Shown: in pieces, positions 1 to 12,449 of the stretch
How positions within the stretch are numbered: position 1 is the first letter of the stretch
Layout: each line of letters opens with the position of its first letter
Assembly (NCBI GenBank): GCA_037576215.1
Contig: JBANDB010000007.1
Span: 4,619,001 to 4,683,000, forward strand
Length of the DNA: 64,000 nucleotides
Origin: Armillaria gallica
Lineage: Eukaryota; Basidiomycota; Agaricomycetes; Agaricales; Physalacriaceae
Reading direction: 5' to 3'
Program-made: the position numbers and the translations under genes
Notes under the pieces: generated by a model
The model's input: the letters and a program-made list of their open reading frames with translations, nothing else
Databases searched by the model: none
Told to the model about the DNA's origin: nothing

Positions 1-2689
<2,689 letters not shown>

Positions 2690-2902
2690 AAATACATATG
2701 GGTGCAATAAAGCCATTGAATTGTCCGGGTCCGAGGTCCGTGCGAGGAAAGATCGGATGAATCCGACGTGGAGGTGAATGGGTGGAAAAGAGGTCGAAAA
2801 AGGAAGGAACCACGTCCGTCATATGCATCGGTCCCTCGAACCACGTGGCCCGCTTTGAGCTTCCCATTTACTCTGAGAGTGACTCTCTCTCATGCAGCCA
2901 CG

Positions 2903-3637
2903 ATGTACCAGGAGGCCATGATGATGATGCTGCCGCTGCTTGCGCTCGTGGTCGCCTTTTACTGGAGCAAGGCCATGGGCATAGTGGAATCTTGTGCTGG
3001 TGAGTGCTGTACGACTGCTGGTCGAGGCGGAGCTGACGGTGATACGGCAGAAGAAGGATGCATCCCTGACCCTGTGCCTGTACCCAAGGCTCAGTCTGCG
3101 AGGAGCAAGGAGCGGAGGCGACGAGGGAAGGACCCGTTCAAGGGCGTCAAGGGGAAGAAGATGCTGGAGAAGCTCGAGGTTGCGAGGAGCGTGTCGAGTT
3201 CGAGCTCGAGTCGGGACACGCCAACGTCTCCAGCACCACCCTCGTCGCCGTCCGAGCCTGACGTGGAGCTCATACCCGAGGAACCCATTGAGTTTCCCAC
3301 GCTCTACAGCACACCGACACCGACACAGCTGCTGGAAGAGGCGCGGCAGCGGGAGGAGCAGATGCGGGAGGCGCTGGAGCGGTACGAGGAGATGATGCAC
3401 TGGGAGAGGGAGGCGTGGAGGCGGCGCGAGGCGGAGATGCAAGCGCAGATCCACCAGCTGATGTACCAGATGCAGGCGTACGCCGCGTTGGTGTCGCCGA
3501 CGTGGTACCCCATTGAGAGAGGACGGCGGAGGAGAAGAGACGATGACGACGACGACGATGAGGACGTGAGCGAGTTGCTGGTCGACGCGATTTTGAAGCG
3601 GCCAGAGAGGATTATCAGGAAACGGGCGGCGTCATAA
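2903..3637 (+). CDS. Membrane-anchored coiled-coil protein, unknown function
   Basis: An open frame of 244 codons from the ATG at 2903; the frame stays open upstream, but this Met starts a clear membrane segment. N-terminus: about 20 hydrophobic residues (MMMMLPLLALVVAFYW), a signal anchor or signal peptide. Then a basic stretch (SKERRRRGKD), a Ser/Pro-rich linker, a predicted coiled coil of about 55 residues rich in Glu, Arg, Gln and Met (from LLEEARQREEQ to QLMYQMQAY), and a tail with a basic patch directly followed by a run of seven Asp. Bases 3000-3050 look like a GT-AG intron (gtgagt...cag, 51 nt, multiple of three, no stop), so the spliced protein may lack 17 residues. It begins 214 bp after the CDH stop and converges on the CUE gene, ending 38 bp from it. 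I do not recognise the family. Confidence 0.6.
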   Translation: MYQEAMMMMLPLLALVVAFYWSKAMGIVESCAGECCTTAGRGGADGDTAEEGCIPDPVPVPKAQSARSKERRRRGKDPFKGVKGKKMLEKLEVARSVSSSSSSRDTPTSPAPPSSPSEPDVELIPEEPIEFPTLYSTPTPTQLLEEARQREEQMREALERYEEMMHWEREAWRRREAEMQAQIHQLMYQMQAYAALVSPTWYPIERGRRRRRDDDDDDDEDVSELLVDAILKRPERIIRKRAAS

Positions 3638-3675
3638 GTAATACCATTTCTTATTTACTAAAACAAATGTATGTA

Positions 3676-4388
3676 CTATGAAGTTTCTTTTGCTAGGAGC
3701 CGTCTGTAGGCGTGTCAGCAGGGAAGGTGTGATTGAATAGAGACTTACTGTCGAGCAGCGAGGATCATCTTGGCCTTGCGCTCCTTCAAGCTGGCCTCCC
3801 TTTTCTCTGGGCTGTCCTCCCATACTGCCTTGCCGCCAATCTCCGACTCTGGGATGGAGGGTTCTGTAGCGAGGCGGTTGTGGAGGTCGTAACGGGATAT
3901 GAGTGTTTCTTTTTTAGGAGGAGGTGGTGTTGGCGTCGGTGGTGGGGCGGGGGCGGGGGACTGGCGGGGGTAGACGGTGTAGTATGAGGCGGGAGGGGCA
4001 TCGAGGAAGCCGCGCTCGAGGATGTTGTTGGTGGTCTGCTCGACGCTGCCAGTCTTGAGGAGGTCGTACCGGATGTTGTCTCTGGGTGCTCGTGAGCGGG
4101 GGGTTACCCGGGGTGGATGGCCACGTACGGAGGGATATCAGGGAACACCGCCGTCACTGCGTCCATCTAGCACTCGTTAGGGGTTGTCACTCTTTCACTA
4201 GAGCCACTCACCATTTCCTGGGTCACCTTTTTAGGCCTGAATCCGAGTGCGTCGCTGCTGCCCTTGTCTCCTGCGAACGGTCAGCAAAAAGCATACCAGA
4301 GAAAGGACGACATGCCTGAAGTGGTCGCCCAGCGAAAGATAAAGACGATGACGAGAAAAGCGACGGCGACATTGACGACTTCGCCCAT
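3676..4388 (-). CDS. CUE-domain ER membrane protein (Cue1-like)
   Basis: Predicted 176-aa protein from five exons (minus order): 4388-4316, 4270-4212, 4166-4129, 4081-3749, 3703-3676. A single N-terminal membrane helix (VAVAFLVIVFIFRW) is followed by a short linker and a CUE ubiquitin-binding domain reading MDAVTAVFPDIPP, then NIRYDLL and TTNNILERGFLD. A Pro-rich spacer and a C-terminal charged helix (EKREASLKERKAKMILAAR) complete it. The layout matches yeast Cue1, which recruits the E2 Ubc7 to the ER for protein degradation; the terminal helix could be the E2-binding region (inference). The first intron (4271-4315) has a GC donor, CAG/GCATGT; no GT donor would restore the frame there. Its start lies only 80 bp downstream of the carrier gene's stop, so its promoter must be very short or overlap that 3' end. 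Confidence 0.85.
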
Positions 4389-4468
4389 GGTGGTAGTGGT
4401 ACAGATAGCTGTGTATTACGTGAGGAGTGATTCTAGAAATAAATATAACGATTATGCTACTTTTTTAT

Positions 4469-5517
4469 TTACTGGGCCCAGCGTAGGATACCCTCGTATA
4501 TCGAGTACATCACTGCTGCGTTTGGCACTACCCGCAGTAGATGGGCACTCAGTCCTCCGTATAGCGACGCTGCGCCCTCTTCTTTGATAACCAATTTCAG
4601 TGTCTGCATCAGTCCGCTGTACTTTACCCGTCCGTCCACCTTTGGTTGTCGTAGCCGTGTTCGAATAACCTATATATAATGAGAGAAGAATAACTGGCGA
4701 TTGGTAGAAACACACCTCGTGAGGATAAGTGATAAGACTCGCCACACATTTCGCTGTCCCTGCACTCCCGAGCATACCCATCCATTCCTGCACACCGCCC
4801 TTGCCCTGCGTACCCGCACTCATCTTCTTCAGACGTTCATACAAAACCCACTGGATCGTCCCCTCCGTCACGCCCAAATAACTCGCACTCAAGCCTTTAT
4901 AAAACCCCCTCACCCCCTCGTCCCGGAAAATCAGCCTGATCATCTCCCAGCTCCCGCCCTTCCCCTGCACGAGCTGCAACCGCGTCTTCACCACCCAGAT
5001 CGGGTTCGTCGCAGTCCCCGTCACGACCCCCGCCAGCGCCGCCGCGCACAAATGCACATACGAGTTCTCCTGCCCCTCGTTGAACGTCCGCGCGATCACA
5101 GCCTTGCCGTTGCCGTACGTGAAGAAATTGATCGACCGCGCGGGGATGATCCCCACGAGGGACGGCCCGAGGCCTTTGAACAGCGCTTTGGGCGATTCGG
5201 TGCGGTAGATGTCCCGCAGGATGTGCCCCGTCTCGACAAAGTTCCAGAGTAGCCCCCCGGGTTTGGGCGCGCTGGCGACGAGCACGCCTCCGCTCCCGAC
5301 GCTTGCGGTGGCGCTTACGCGAAACAGATCAGATTGTAGGCGGGTCTTGACTACGTCGAATGGGCTCGTTACAATCGCACCGCACATTCCCCCAAGACTG
5401 AAACATCCGTCAGCGGGATGAAGTGGAGAGCTAAACAGATACTCACCCCCCAGCGACGAAATGCAGCCACGAGTTCGCCGGGAGCACTGATTTGCTCGAC
5501 GACGCCTGCTGCGACAT
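4469..5517 (-). CDS. RIM2: Mitochondrial carrier, RIM2-like pyrimidine nucleotide transporter (SLC25A33/36 family)
   Basis: 317-aa protein from three exons: 5517-5447, 5397-4716, 4669-4469; introns of 49 and 46 nt. All three carrier repeats are present, with signature motifs SPFDVVKTRLQ, NPIWVVKTRLQ and YPHEVIRTRLR, and a full set of about six membrane helices by family. The tryptophan in the second signature (NPIW) and the segment IQWVLYERLK are typical of the RIM2 branch, which exchanges pyrimidine (deoxy)nucleotides across the inner mitochondrial membrane to supply mtDNA and RNA synthesis. Length matches the family (about 310-380 aa). The start ATG at 5517 gives the usual short N-terminal tail before the first helix (HFVAGGLGGMCGAIV). 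It sits 146 bp downstream of the SKN7 stop and 80 bp upstream of the CUE gene, all on the minus strand. The substrate is inferred from homology. Confidence 0.9.
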
Positions 5518-5663
5518 GACAGTTTAACGTTTAAACGCGAACTGAACGCTAAACTTTTTTCGTATGCACGTGTATAGCTCATCCGGCCCGGAATATGACA
5601 GGGGCTTCGTATTAATATATGGCTGCTAGGGAACGAATAAAATAAAGATATCGATACAATTGT

Positions 5664-8416
5664 CTACTCAATCACCTCGAACCGCCCCCGCTTGCCGTCC
5701 CGCCCATCGTCGTCGTCCTCCAGTCCCCGCTTCTCCCCCACGAACGTCTCCCCATTCACGATATTCTGCAATATCATATTATACTGCTCGTCCGTGAGGC
5801 CCATACCCGCCAGCGGATTCACCCGCCCCTCGTTGTCCACCTCCCCGTTCCCATTCCCCGTGTAGGACCCGACCTCGCCCCCGCCGAGGGCCGCGACACC
5901 CGCGCGCTCGCCATCTCCTGGATCACCTTGAGGTGCATCAGGTGCTTCTCCAGCATACCCAGAAGCCCCTCCTTCGTGAACGGCTTCGGCAGAATGTCGT
6001 TCATCCCCGAGGAGTAGTAGGTCATGATCTCGTTCGGCTTCGAGTTGCTCGTCATGCTGATGATCGGCGTCATATGGTCGAATTTCCGAATGAGCGACGT
6101 CGCGGACACCCCGTCTAGTTTCGGCATCACAATGTCCTGCGAAAACGTGAGATGGAGATAGGGACATTGAGCGAAAACGCGTACCATCAATACCAAGTCG
6201 TACTTTTCCAGATTCATCTTGTTCACTGCCCCGACACCGTCCACCGCAACGTCGATCGTGCACCCAAACACTTGCAAAAACTTGCTGCTCAGTTTCCGGC
6301 TCACCGCATCGTCGTCAACCAGTAGCACCCGCGGGGGGACCGCCCACCCAGGGACGTACGTGCTCCGCCGCACCCTCAGCCGTTGCGACGACGACGACTG
6401 GAGCGCCTGCTGCGACGTGCTAGCCTGAGGCTGCTGCTGCTGGGGATCCCACATCGTCGGATCATACGTCCAGTTCCCATTCGCGTCGTCCACCGCGCTC
6501 TTGGGCATCAGGTGCCCGACGGTATACACCTGCAGGCCCTCGTGCCCCACCTGCGTACCCGGGTCGCCCCCCATTTCGCCGCCGCCCTCCTCAGGCCACG
6601 CAAACGACGGCGGTGTGCCCTCGGGCGACGTGAGCGTCCCCGTCGACGACGAGGGCATCACCATCTCGTCCTGTGGCTGTGGAGGCGGCGGTAGGGGCGG
6701 GATATTCGGCGGCGCGCTCCCCATGCGCAGACGCTGCAGCTCCTCGATCCGCTGCAGGGCGTCCACCCGCGAGGTGATCTTCTCACCTGATATAGACGGG
6801 ACGGGGGGTGCGCCTTTGATGGACCCGTCGGGGTTGATGAGCCCCGCGTTGGCTGCGGCGGTCCATATCCGTGACGGCGGCCGGTCGTCAAAGGATGAAG
6901 ACGATGACGGATGGGAAAATTCCATTTGCCGGCGGGAAATTTCGTTCATTTGCATGAGGGACGCGCGTGCGACGTCGCTATCTGGGTTCATCATCCTGAG
7001 CGTTTCGTGTTGCTGCAGGAACGGATTCGGGTTTGAAGAGGATGGGTCCGAAGGCGATTGGAGCATCGCTTGCTGTTGAGACGAGGATGCGCGTTTCGAT
7101 TTGCCTGAGTAAATTTTTATAAGAGATTTTGTATTGATGAAGTTGAAGGTATTATAGAAAAGCAAACACGTAGTCAGTACACAGGTGGATTTGATACAGA
7201 GCGATAAAATGGAGAGGGAGTGGGGAGGTCAAATGACGGTGGATATATCGTATAATAAAATATAAAGGGAAGAAAGAGAAAGAAATGAGCGCGTCGTTTC
7301 GCTCATCCATAATTGTTTTCTGGATATGACGAATGAGAAATATGGCGGACGGGACGACAACATATGAAGAAGCGACAGCGGCGGGGGGACGGGGGGTGGC
7401 AAGTAATCATTTCAACGACACTCACCATTCTCAACTTGCAAAAAATATTGAATCAGATTCTGCATGAGCCCGTCCTGCTGCGCCATATTCCGCTGGAACC
7501 CGACCATCTCCACGAGCACATCGTGGTAATTCCGTTCTAGGTTCCGCACATGCGCGGACATCTCCTCCTGCGCCTGCGTGAGGCGCTCTATCTGGGCCTG
7601 CAGGTAGTCGGTCTGGGATGCCGACGGGGAGGCGAGGGACGGCGGTAGGGCCGTGATGATGTCGGTTGTGGAGCGGGGAGTGATTTCCGCGATGTGGGGA
7701 CCTTGCGCTTGATGTTTTCGAGGGCATCGCGCCGGTCAGCATGGAAATCCGGATGCCGGAACGTCCAGCTCTAACGAAACGATGAGTAAAGGCAAGTAAA
7801 GAAAACGACTATTAGACACACATGTTCGCCGAATTGGTTATCATCCGTGTTCTTGACTTTGTGAAAGTCGTATTTGTTCAGTTGGCGCACAAACGAGGCG
7901 AAATTCGAGTGCTTGAACATGCGTGGTAGGATTGATTTTGTGAATTCGTTCATGTCCTGGGGGGTATATTGGGTTAGTGGGTGGAGTGGCTAGGGAAGGG
8001 GAGGCGAGTTACCTTGACCACGAAACAGTCGCCCTGGGGTCCCCATGAGACGACGTGTTGGAAGGACTGGTCTTCTAGCATCCTGTACTGTGGTCAGCAA
8101 CGCCTAACAAAGCAAAGAAAGCGACACACTTGTAGAGCTTTTTGACAAAGTCACTTGTCGAGGGCATTCCATCTTCGACACCGCCCTCCTGCTTTGGCTG
8201 CTGAGTCTGCATCACTGGTTTGATATCCTGCTGCTGGTGTATATCATCCCTCGAGCTGGATGTGCGCTGTTGCCAGTATTCCTGCTGCTGGTACTGCTGG
8301 GCCTGCTGTGAGTACTCGTGCTGTGGCGACTGGTACTGCTGAGGCTGAGAGCGGAATGGAGGGAGGTTAATGTTGAGAGGCGGGAAGAGCTGTCTAGATT
8401 GCGACGAGTCGTCCAT
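5664..8416 (-). CDS. SKN7: SKN7-type transcription factor: HSF DNA-binding domain, coiled coil, response-regulator receiver; two apparent frame breaks
   Basis: Phosphorelay and oxidative/osmotic stress regulator. Exons (minus): 8416-8130, 8082-8013, 7956-7822, 7770-7426, 7104-6185, 6136-5664. Order: Gln-rich N-terminus; HSF-type domain from SDFVKKLYK through [19 protein letters not shown] to [23 protein letters not shown]; coiled coil ([15 protein letters not shown] to [12 protein letters not shown]); Ser/Pro/Gln-rich middle; receiver domain starting [16 protein letters not shown], with the phospho-acceptor Asp the first codon of the last exon (DIVMPKLDG) and conserved Lys in LPKPFT; tail [13 protein letters not shown] to stop 5664-5666. 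The HSF and coiled-coil frames differ within exon 4, whose 345 nt do not satisfy the required phase, so a one-base break lies at about 7640-7705. A second frame change lies at about 5830-5925, either a poor intron or another break. Sequencing error or a damaged allele are both possible. The 321-nt intron 7105-7425 is unusually long here. Confidence 0.88.
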
Positions 8417-10339
8417 GTATAATAAGCGGACGGAGATGCTAGCTCTGATGGTCAGAGCAGGGCCCTGGTTATGTATTTCTGCCCGTGCTTGTCTTGATCA
8501 AATTCACATCACATCATTTGCTCCCTTTTCTGCTCCCTTCTTTCCTTTTCCTTCCGTTCGTTCAGACTGCCGTTTTCCCTGCAGCCCTTGTATACATTTC
8601 TATTCTTGCCAGTTACGCGGCTCTGGGGTATATATGTACTCTGTACGACCAGTAAATGTACGGGACATTCAGACTGACCCCCTGTCTAGACCCACAGTCT
8701 TCTGAGACGGTCTAGATGCAACGTGGCCGAGACACGTTCTAGGCCTTTGTTCCGGAATATTCCGCCTTCGCAGGTCTAGACCTCGTCTCTTTTTAGCTGT
8801 GCTTTCGTAGCGTTTCTTCTCTATTCTACCCTTTTCGTGTTCATTCCACGGGTCTTGAGCGAACAGGAACGTGTTATCTTGGCGCTTCCACATACCCTTT
8901 CATTCGCACTGCCTCTACGTTATTTCACACCCGTCGATTATGACGCATACTTTCTTACTCCTTGAACTAACAACTACCGTTGCCGCGAATCGTCAATACC
9001 AACAATTTCCAGAATTCTCTACCCTTTACCTTCGAGAAAACTGCGACACTGACTTTATGCCTCCGAGCCGTGTCACCGCTTGTACTCCCCGCGAGTCTAG
9101 ACCACCTACACCCCATTCAATATTGCCCTTGCATCCGACCAGGCACTCTGGGTCTGGGCCAACCCCTCCCCTGGGATACACAATGCTCATCTCCTCTCCT
9201 GGCTATCCTCAGGGTTGAAGAATTACAACTGGCAGTCAACTGACATTTCCTGTCGTCTATTATTTGTCGCGTTTGCTCATCCTCCGAACTCATCGTCGCG
9301 ACCACAATAAAAAGCTTCGCGTATCGCGGATCGCACCATCGTAATCTATGACGCATCAATCCACTTCCCGCCTTATAAATTGCACCCACCCCTGCCACCC
9401 TTCACCGATGAATGGTCGATGCTATTTTGCTTCCGCCGTTCAATCCCTTTTCCCCCAAAGTTTCAAATTGCGCGTAATCTATTATCTTTGGATTAACGTG
9501 CATGGGAGATACAGCCTCGAGTGTCGTAAAATCAACTTCCGCCATCGGGACGACCCCTTATGGCGCTGTCCCGCGGGATTCACTAGTCACGATGATTTAC
9601 GAGGCACCTCACTTGAGGAAAGGGCCTCAGGGCGAACGAGGCGGCGACTATCACCGCTCGCCGAAAATCAAGGGATCGCTGCATATGGCGGCTGTCTGCG
9701 GGATTCGCGCACGGCGTCTCTTTGTCGCGCTTTGCAGCTCGTCTCCGTTTCCTCCACCTCATCTCCTGCAGCTGGCTGTCATGGAAACAACGAGTTTTCG
9801 TCTGAGAAGACGCGAGGCGGGGATGGGTGAAGGCGGCGGACTCAGTAGATGTGGATTGCGCGGGACCTATCCCTTTCAACATCGCCGAGGATAGGATGTC
9901 CTCTCGCCCACGTCACCGTGCCACCACGATACATCGATGCCCGCTGAAACAAGCCAACAGCATCAAAAGGCTCGTGACGATTTGGTCAGCCTGCGACGTT
10001 TGTTTTCTCGGGAAGGGCATTTTGTGATGGCCACGCTAATTATGGGGTAATCATGAAAGGGCTTGTGATAAGTGGATTTCTTTTGCTTTTCGTATTGCTG
10101 TCATCCTGTCAGCGTTGCTCGGCGTCGGAGGATGGGTTTTTCTTTGTTTCGGACTTGATTTATATCTTTCGGAGGGTGGTCCCTCTTTTTTTTCGAGTAG
10201 GATTACAATCAAAACTGGAGTACTCTCGGCAAAAATAAGCCTCGCATGATAGAAATTGAATTTTTTTTGGCACGAATTCCTGCTTTTCATGCCGTCCAAG
10301 GGTTACATTTATCTGAGCTCCGGCTTCGGTTCTGCTTGC
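8417..10339. other. Gene-poor intergenic region upstream of SKN7
   Basis: No convincing gene. Open stretches of up to 160 codons occur on both strands (for example 9348-9830 and 9502-9894) but none shows a recognisable domain, splice-consistent extension or coding-like composition. The first ~900 bp carry regulatory-looking sequence for SKN7: a perfect heat-shock element, and TCTAGA palindromes at 8685, 8711, 8775 and 9096, with another inside the first exon of SKN7 at 8393. Confidence 0.5.
8750..8762. promoter_or_regulatory. Heat-shock element (TTCnnGAAnnTTC)
   Basis: The sequence TTCCGGAATATTC is a perfect three-unit HSE with alternating TTC/GAA blocks at 5-bp spacing, 334 bp upstream of the SKN7 start. 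HSEs bind HSF-family trimers; SKN7 itself carries an HSF-type domain, so HSF1 control or autoregulation are both plausible (inference). Confidence 0.6.
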
Positions 10340-10640
10340 TTAATGACTGCATGAACGCTCTTCTTCGTTACATGCAATGTGCCGGCGGAAATAATGCTGG
10401 TCATACAATTGGCGTTCCCGATGGAGCTGGTGAGCTTCCATTCGTTGCCGTGGTGAGCATCCTTTGATACAGAAGTTAATGGTCTATTAATTTTCAAGGG
10501 TTCAATGGGCTGTGAGCCGCGGGTGTTGCTCGCAACGGTGCTCTTAGGATAATTTAGCTTGTGGCAACCATCGCTTCGCGCATATGATTCTGCATCAAGC
10601 TGTTCATCTCGGGGTTGAGAATTCATGTCCGTGTCTCGTT
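10340..10640 (+). pseudogene. Adenylosuccinate synthetase relic
   Basis: The peptide RYMQCAGGNNAGHTIGV is encoded at about 10366-10416; GGNNAGHTI (codons 10384-10410) is the diagnostic IMP-binding motif of eukaryotic adenylosuccinate synthetase (purine synthesis, IMP to adenylosuccinate). The conserved N-terminal phosphate-binding loop (GDEGKG) is absent upstream and the frame stops at 10467. A weaker match, RFAHMILHQAVHLGVEN (about 10578-10628), resembles the later RAHLVFDFHQ segment. The rest is missing, so this is a decayed fragment rather than a gene. The first match is solid; the second is tentative. Confidence 0.6.
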
Positions 10641-10743
10641 TCGAAATCGTCTTGCTTGGGATACCCTCAATTGAGCCAACGATGCATTAAACTTTAGGGT
10701 AGTAGTTAGTGTTACAATAGATAAATAAAAACCTAAAATAACC

Positions 10744-11998
10744 TTAGGAGGACAGTTTTCTATTGTAGCGCTTCAATAACAATCTGTCAACCCACCCATC
10801 CTTTGGGAAAGCCTTATCCCACTGATTGTGCAAGTGTAAAGCAAACACGTTCCCAAGGGCCCTGTCCAGTGGACCTCCCTCCTCCATCCCAAGCCCCATC
10901 GTCCACTTTCCTTCAGCGTCGTCCGCCACGAATGGGTCAGGGAGCCGATTGTCCAGCCTACACGACCTGCCATCGCTGAAACAGAACGGAAGAATCTTGA
11001 AAGGAGGTATGGACCCTACGACTAATCGACGCCATAATTTGAAGTAAAGCGTCGAACCCCAGTCAGTGGAGTCAGCACGAGGCACGGTTCCGGTAGCCAT
11101 GATGTGGAAAGCTTCGCAGACGTAGGGAGAGTGTTGACGGAAGCGCATGAGGGCGCCGTTGAATGGTTGGTACACTTTATCTGTTAAGGTCATCAGAGAA
11201 AATAGGATTGAAACAAAGGTATTACGCACCATAGCAGTCCCACTGTGTGACAAACTCGTGCTCGAGCAGGGGATCGAGGTCTCGCGTAAGTAAAGAATCC
11301 ATATCGACCCATACACCGCCATAATTCCAAAGCAGGAGCAGACGAATGAGGTCGCCGTCAACCCAGGCTTTCTCGTCTTTACGACGCAACAACTCGCTAC
11401 CCTCCAATTCTGTGCCTATCGCCAAGGCAGGGATATCGACGATTTTGAGGGCGAAAGCGTCGGGGTAACGGTCCAGATATCCTACCAAGATCTCGTTGTC
11501 GGACAGGTCGCCATTTGACCATAAGATAAGGCGCGACGTATAGATGTTTTGTGTGGCAAAGAAAGATCGGAGCATATACTCTTGCCGACGTCCAAAGGCA
11601 GCGAGGTCGACACGCCAATACGTGTGGTACTGGGTTCGCTCGTCGCCTGGTACGTGCACATCGAGTATGCGTGTATTGTCGTCACTCCGTACTGTTCCAG
11701 CGAGATCATAACAGTCCAATCCCATCCTCAGCTGCAGCCCCGCCTGCACTTCTGTCTTCTTTGGCCCATATACCGCCTCCGACACGTTGTACTTTGGGCT
11801 GACTCGCGATGCGTCAAAACACCCAGAAAGCGGTTCGGTGGGTAAGATTTCTTGATGTACCCAGTCCCTAGAGTAGAATGCGAGCTCGATGTGCGGTTCA
11901 TAGTGGTAGAATCCGTAGAGAAGGGTGAATAAGGTGATGGACAAGATGAATAGGACAACGAAGCGCAGTCGACGGATGGATACTTTTGCAGAGATCAT
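10744..11998 (-). CDS. Type II membrane glycosyltransferase, GT32-like (DXD sugar-binding domain)
   Basis: 401-aa protein from two exons, 11998-11230 and 11180-10744, joined across a 49-nt intron (gtgcgt...acag). Short basic N-terminus, then a signal anchor (FVVLFILSITLFTLLYGFY, residues about 13-31), placing the catalytic domain in the Golgi lumen. The central region (RRKDEKAWVDGDLIRLLLLW, then NYGGVWVDMDSLLTRDLDPLL) is the DXD domain; the DMD aspartates bind Mn2+ and nucleotide sugar. The C-terminal half keeps NGALMRFRQHSP and a late HLHNQWD segment typical of the fold. Length is normal for fungal GT32/capsule-type relatives. The sugar donor and acceptor cannot be read from sequence. Transcribed divergently from TFB5 across a ~450-bp spacer. 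Confidence 0.85.
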
Positions 11999-12449
11999 GA
12001 GACGTAGTCTGTGCTCGAAGAAGTAGCCGAATTGATGGAGGGTTGGTGGTGAAGTTCGACGTCTCGACGATTCGACATGGTGATTGTAGGGTAATTGTCC
12101 TTGACTTATTGCTGGGAGTCAAATACTTTTGGCAAATTTTCATCCGGCTTTGGCATATCTCGTGCGACAAAGAGTCCGGCATCAAATTCAGTATTTAGTT
12201 GCCAGTTTTAGCTTGAGATTTGGATCCAAATACTTGGATAAAATTACGCTGTTTTTACATACGTACTCTGGCTTGTGTGGCATTGAAAACCGGTTGTTCA
12301 GAAGGCGAAATCCTCTGTCAAAGACGAATCAGATTCTTGGGCTGATTTAGGAAAGGGAAAGATGTTATGATTGACCGATTACAGGACCCAAGAAGGTGAC
12401 GCTCGGACCCAACTCGATCCATAGGGCCGCTTGGCACTGACCATCATTC
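11999..12449. promoter_or_regulatory. Shared divergent promoter region, GT32 glycosyltransferase / TFB5
   Basis: 451 bp separate the two divergent start codons. No open frame of interest. It must hold the promoters and 5' leaders of both genes. I could not pick a convincing TATA box or bound-factor site. Confidence 0.5.

Noticed and set aside
2819..3454. Long minus-strand open frame (211 codons) opposite the coiled-coil gene
   Set aside because: Arg/Leu-rich antisense shadow of the plus-strand coding region; no domain and the plus frame has clear structure.
4701..5252. Plus-strand 183-codon open frame
   Set aside because: Antisense of the mitochondrial carrier, His/Arg/Pro-rich composition typical of a shadow.
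6501..7079. Plus-strand 192-codon open frame
   Set aside because: Antisense of the SKN7 Ser/Pro-rich middle region.
9348..9894. Overlapping plus-strand open frames upstream of the ADSS relic
   Set aside because: No recognised motif, no consistent splice structure, and similar frames on the opposite strand; openness is explained by GC content.
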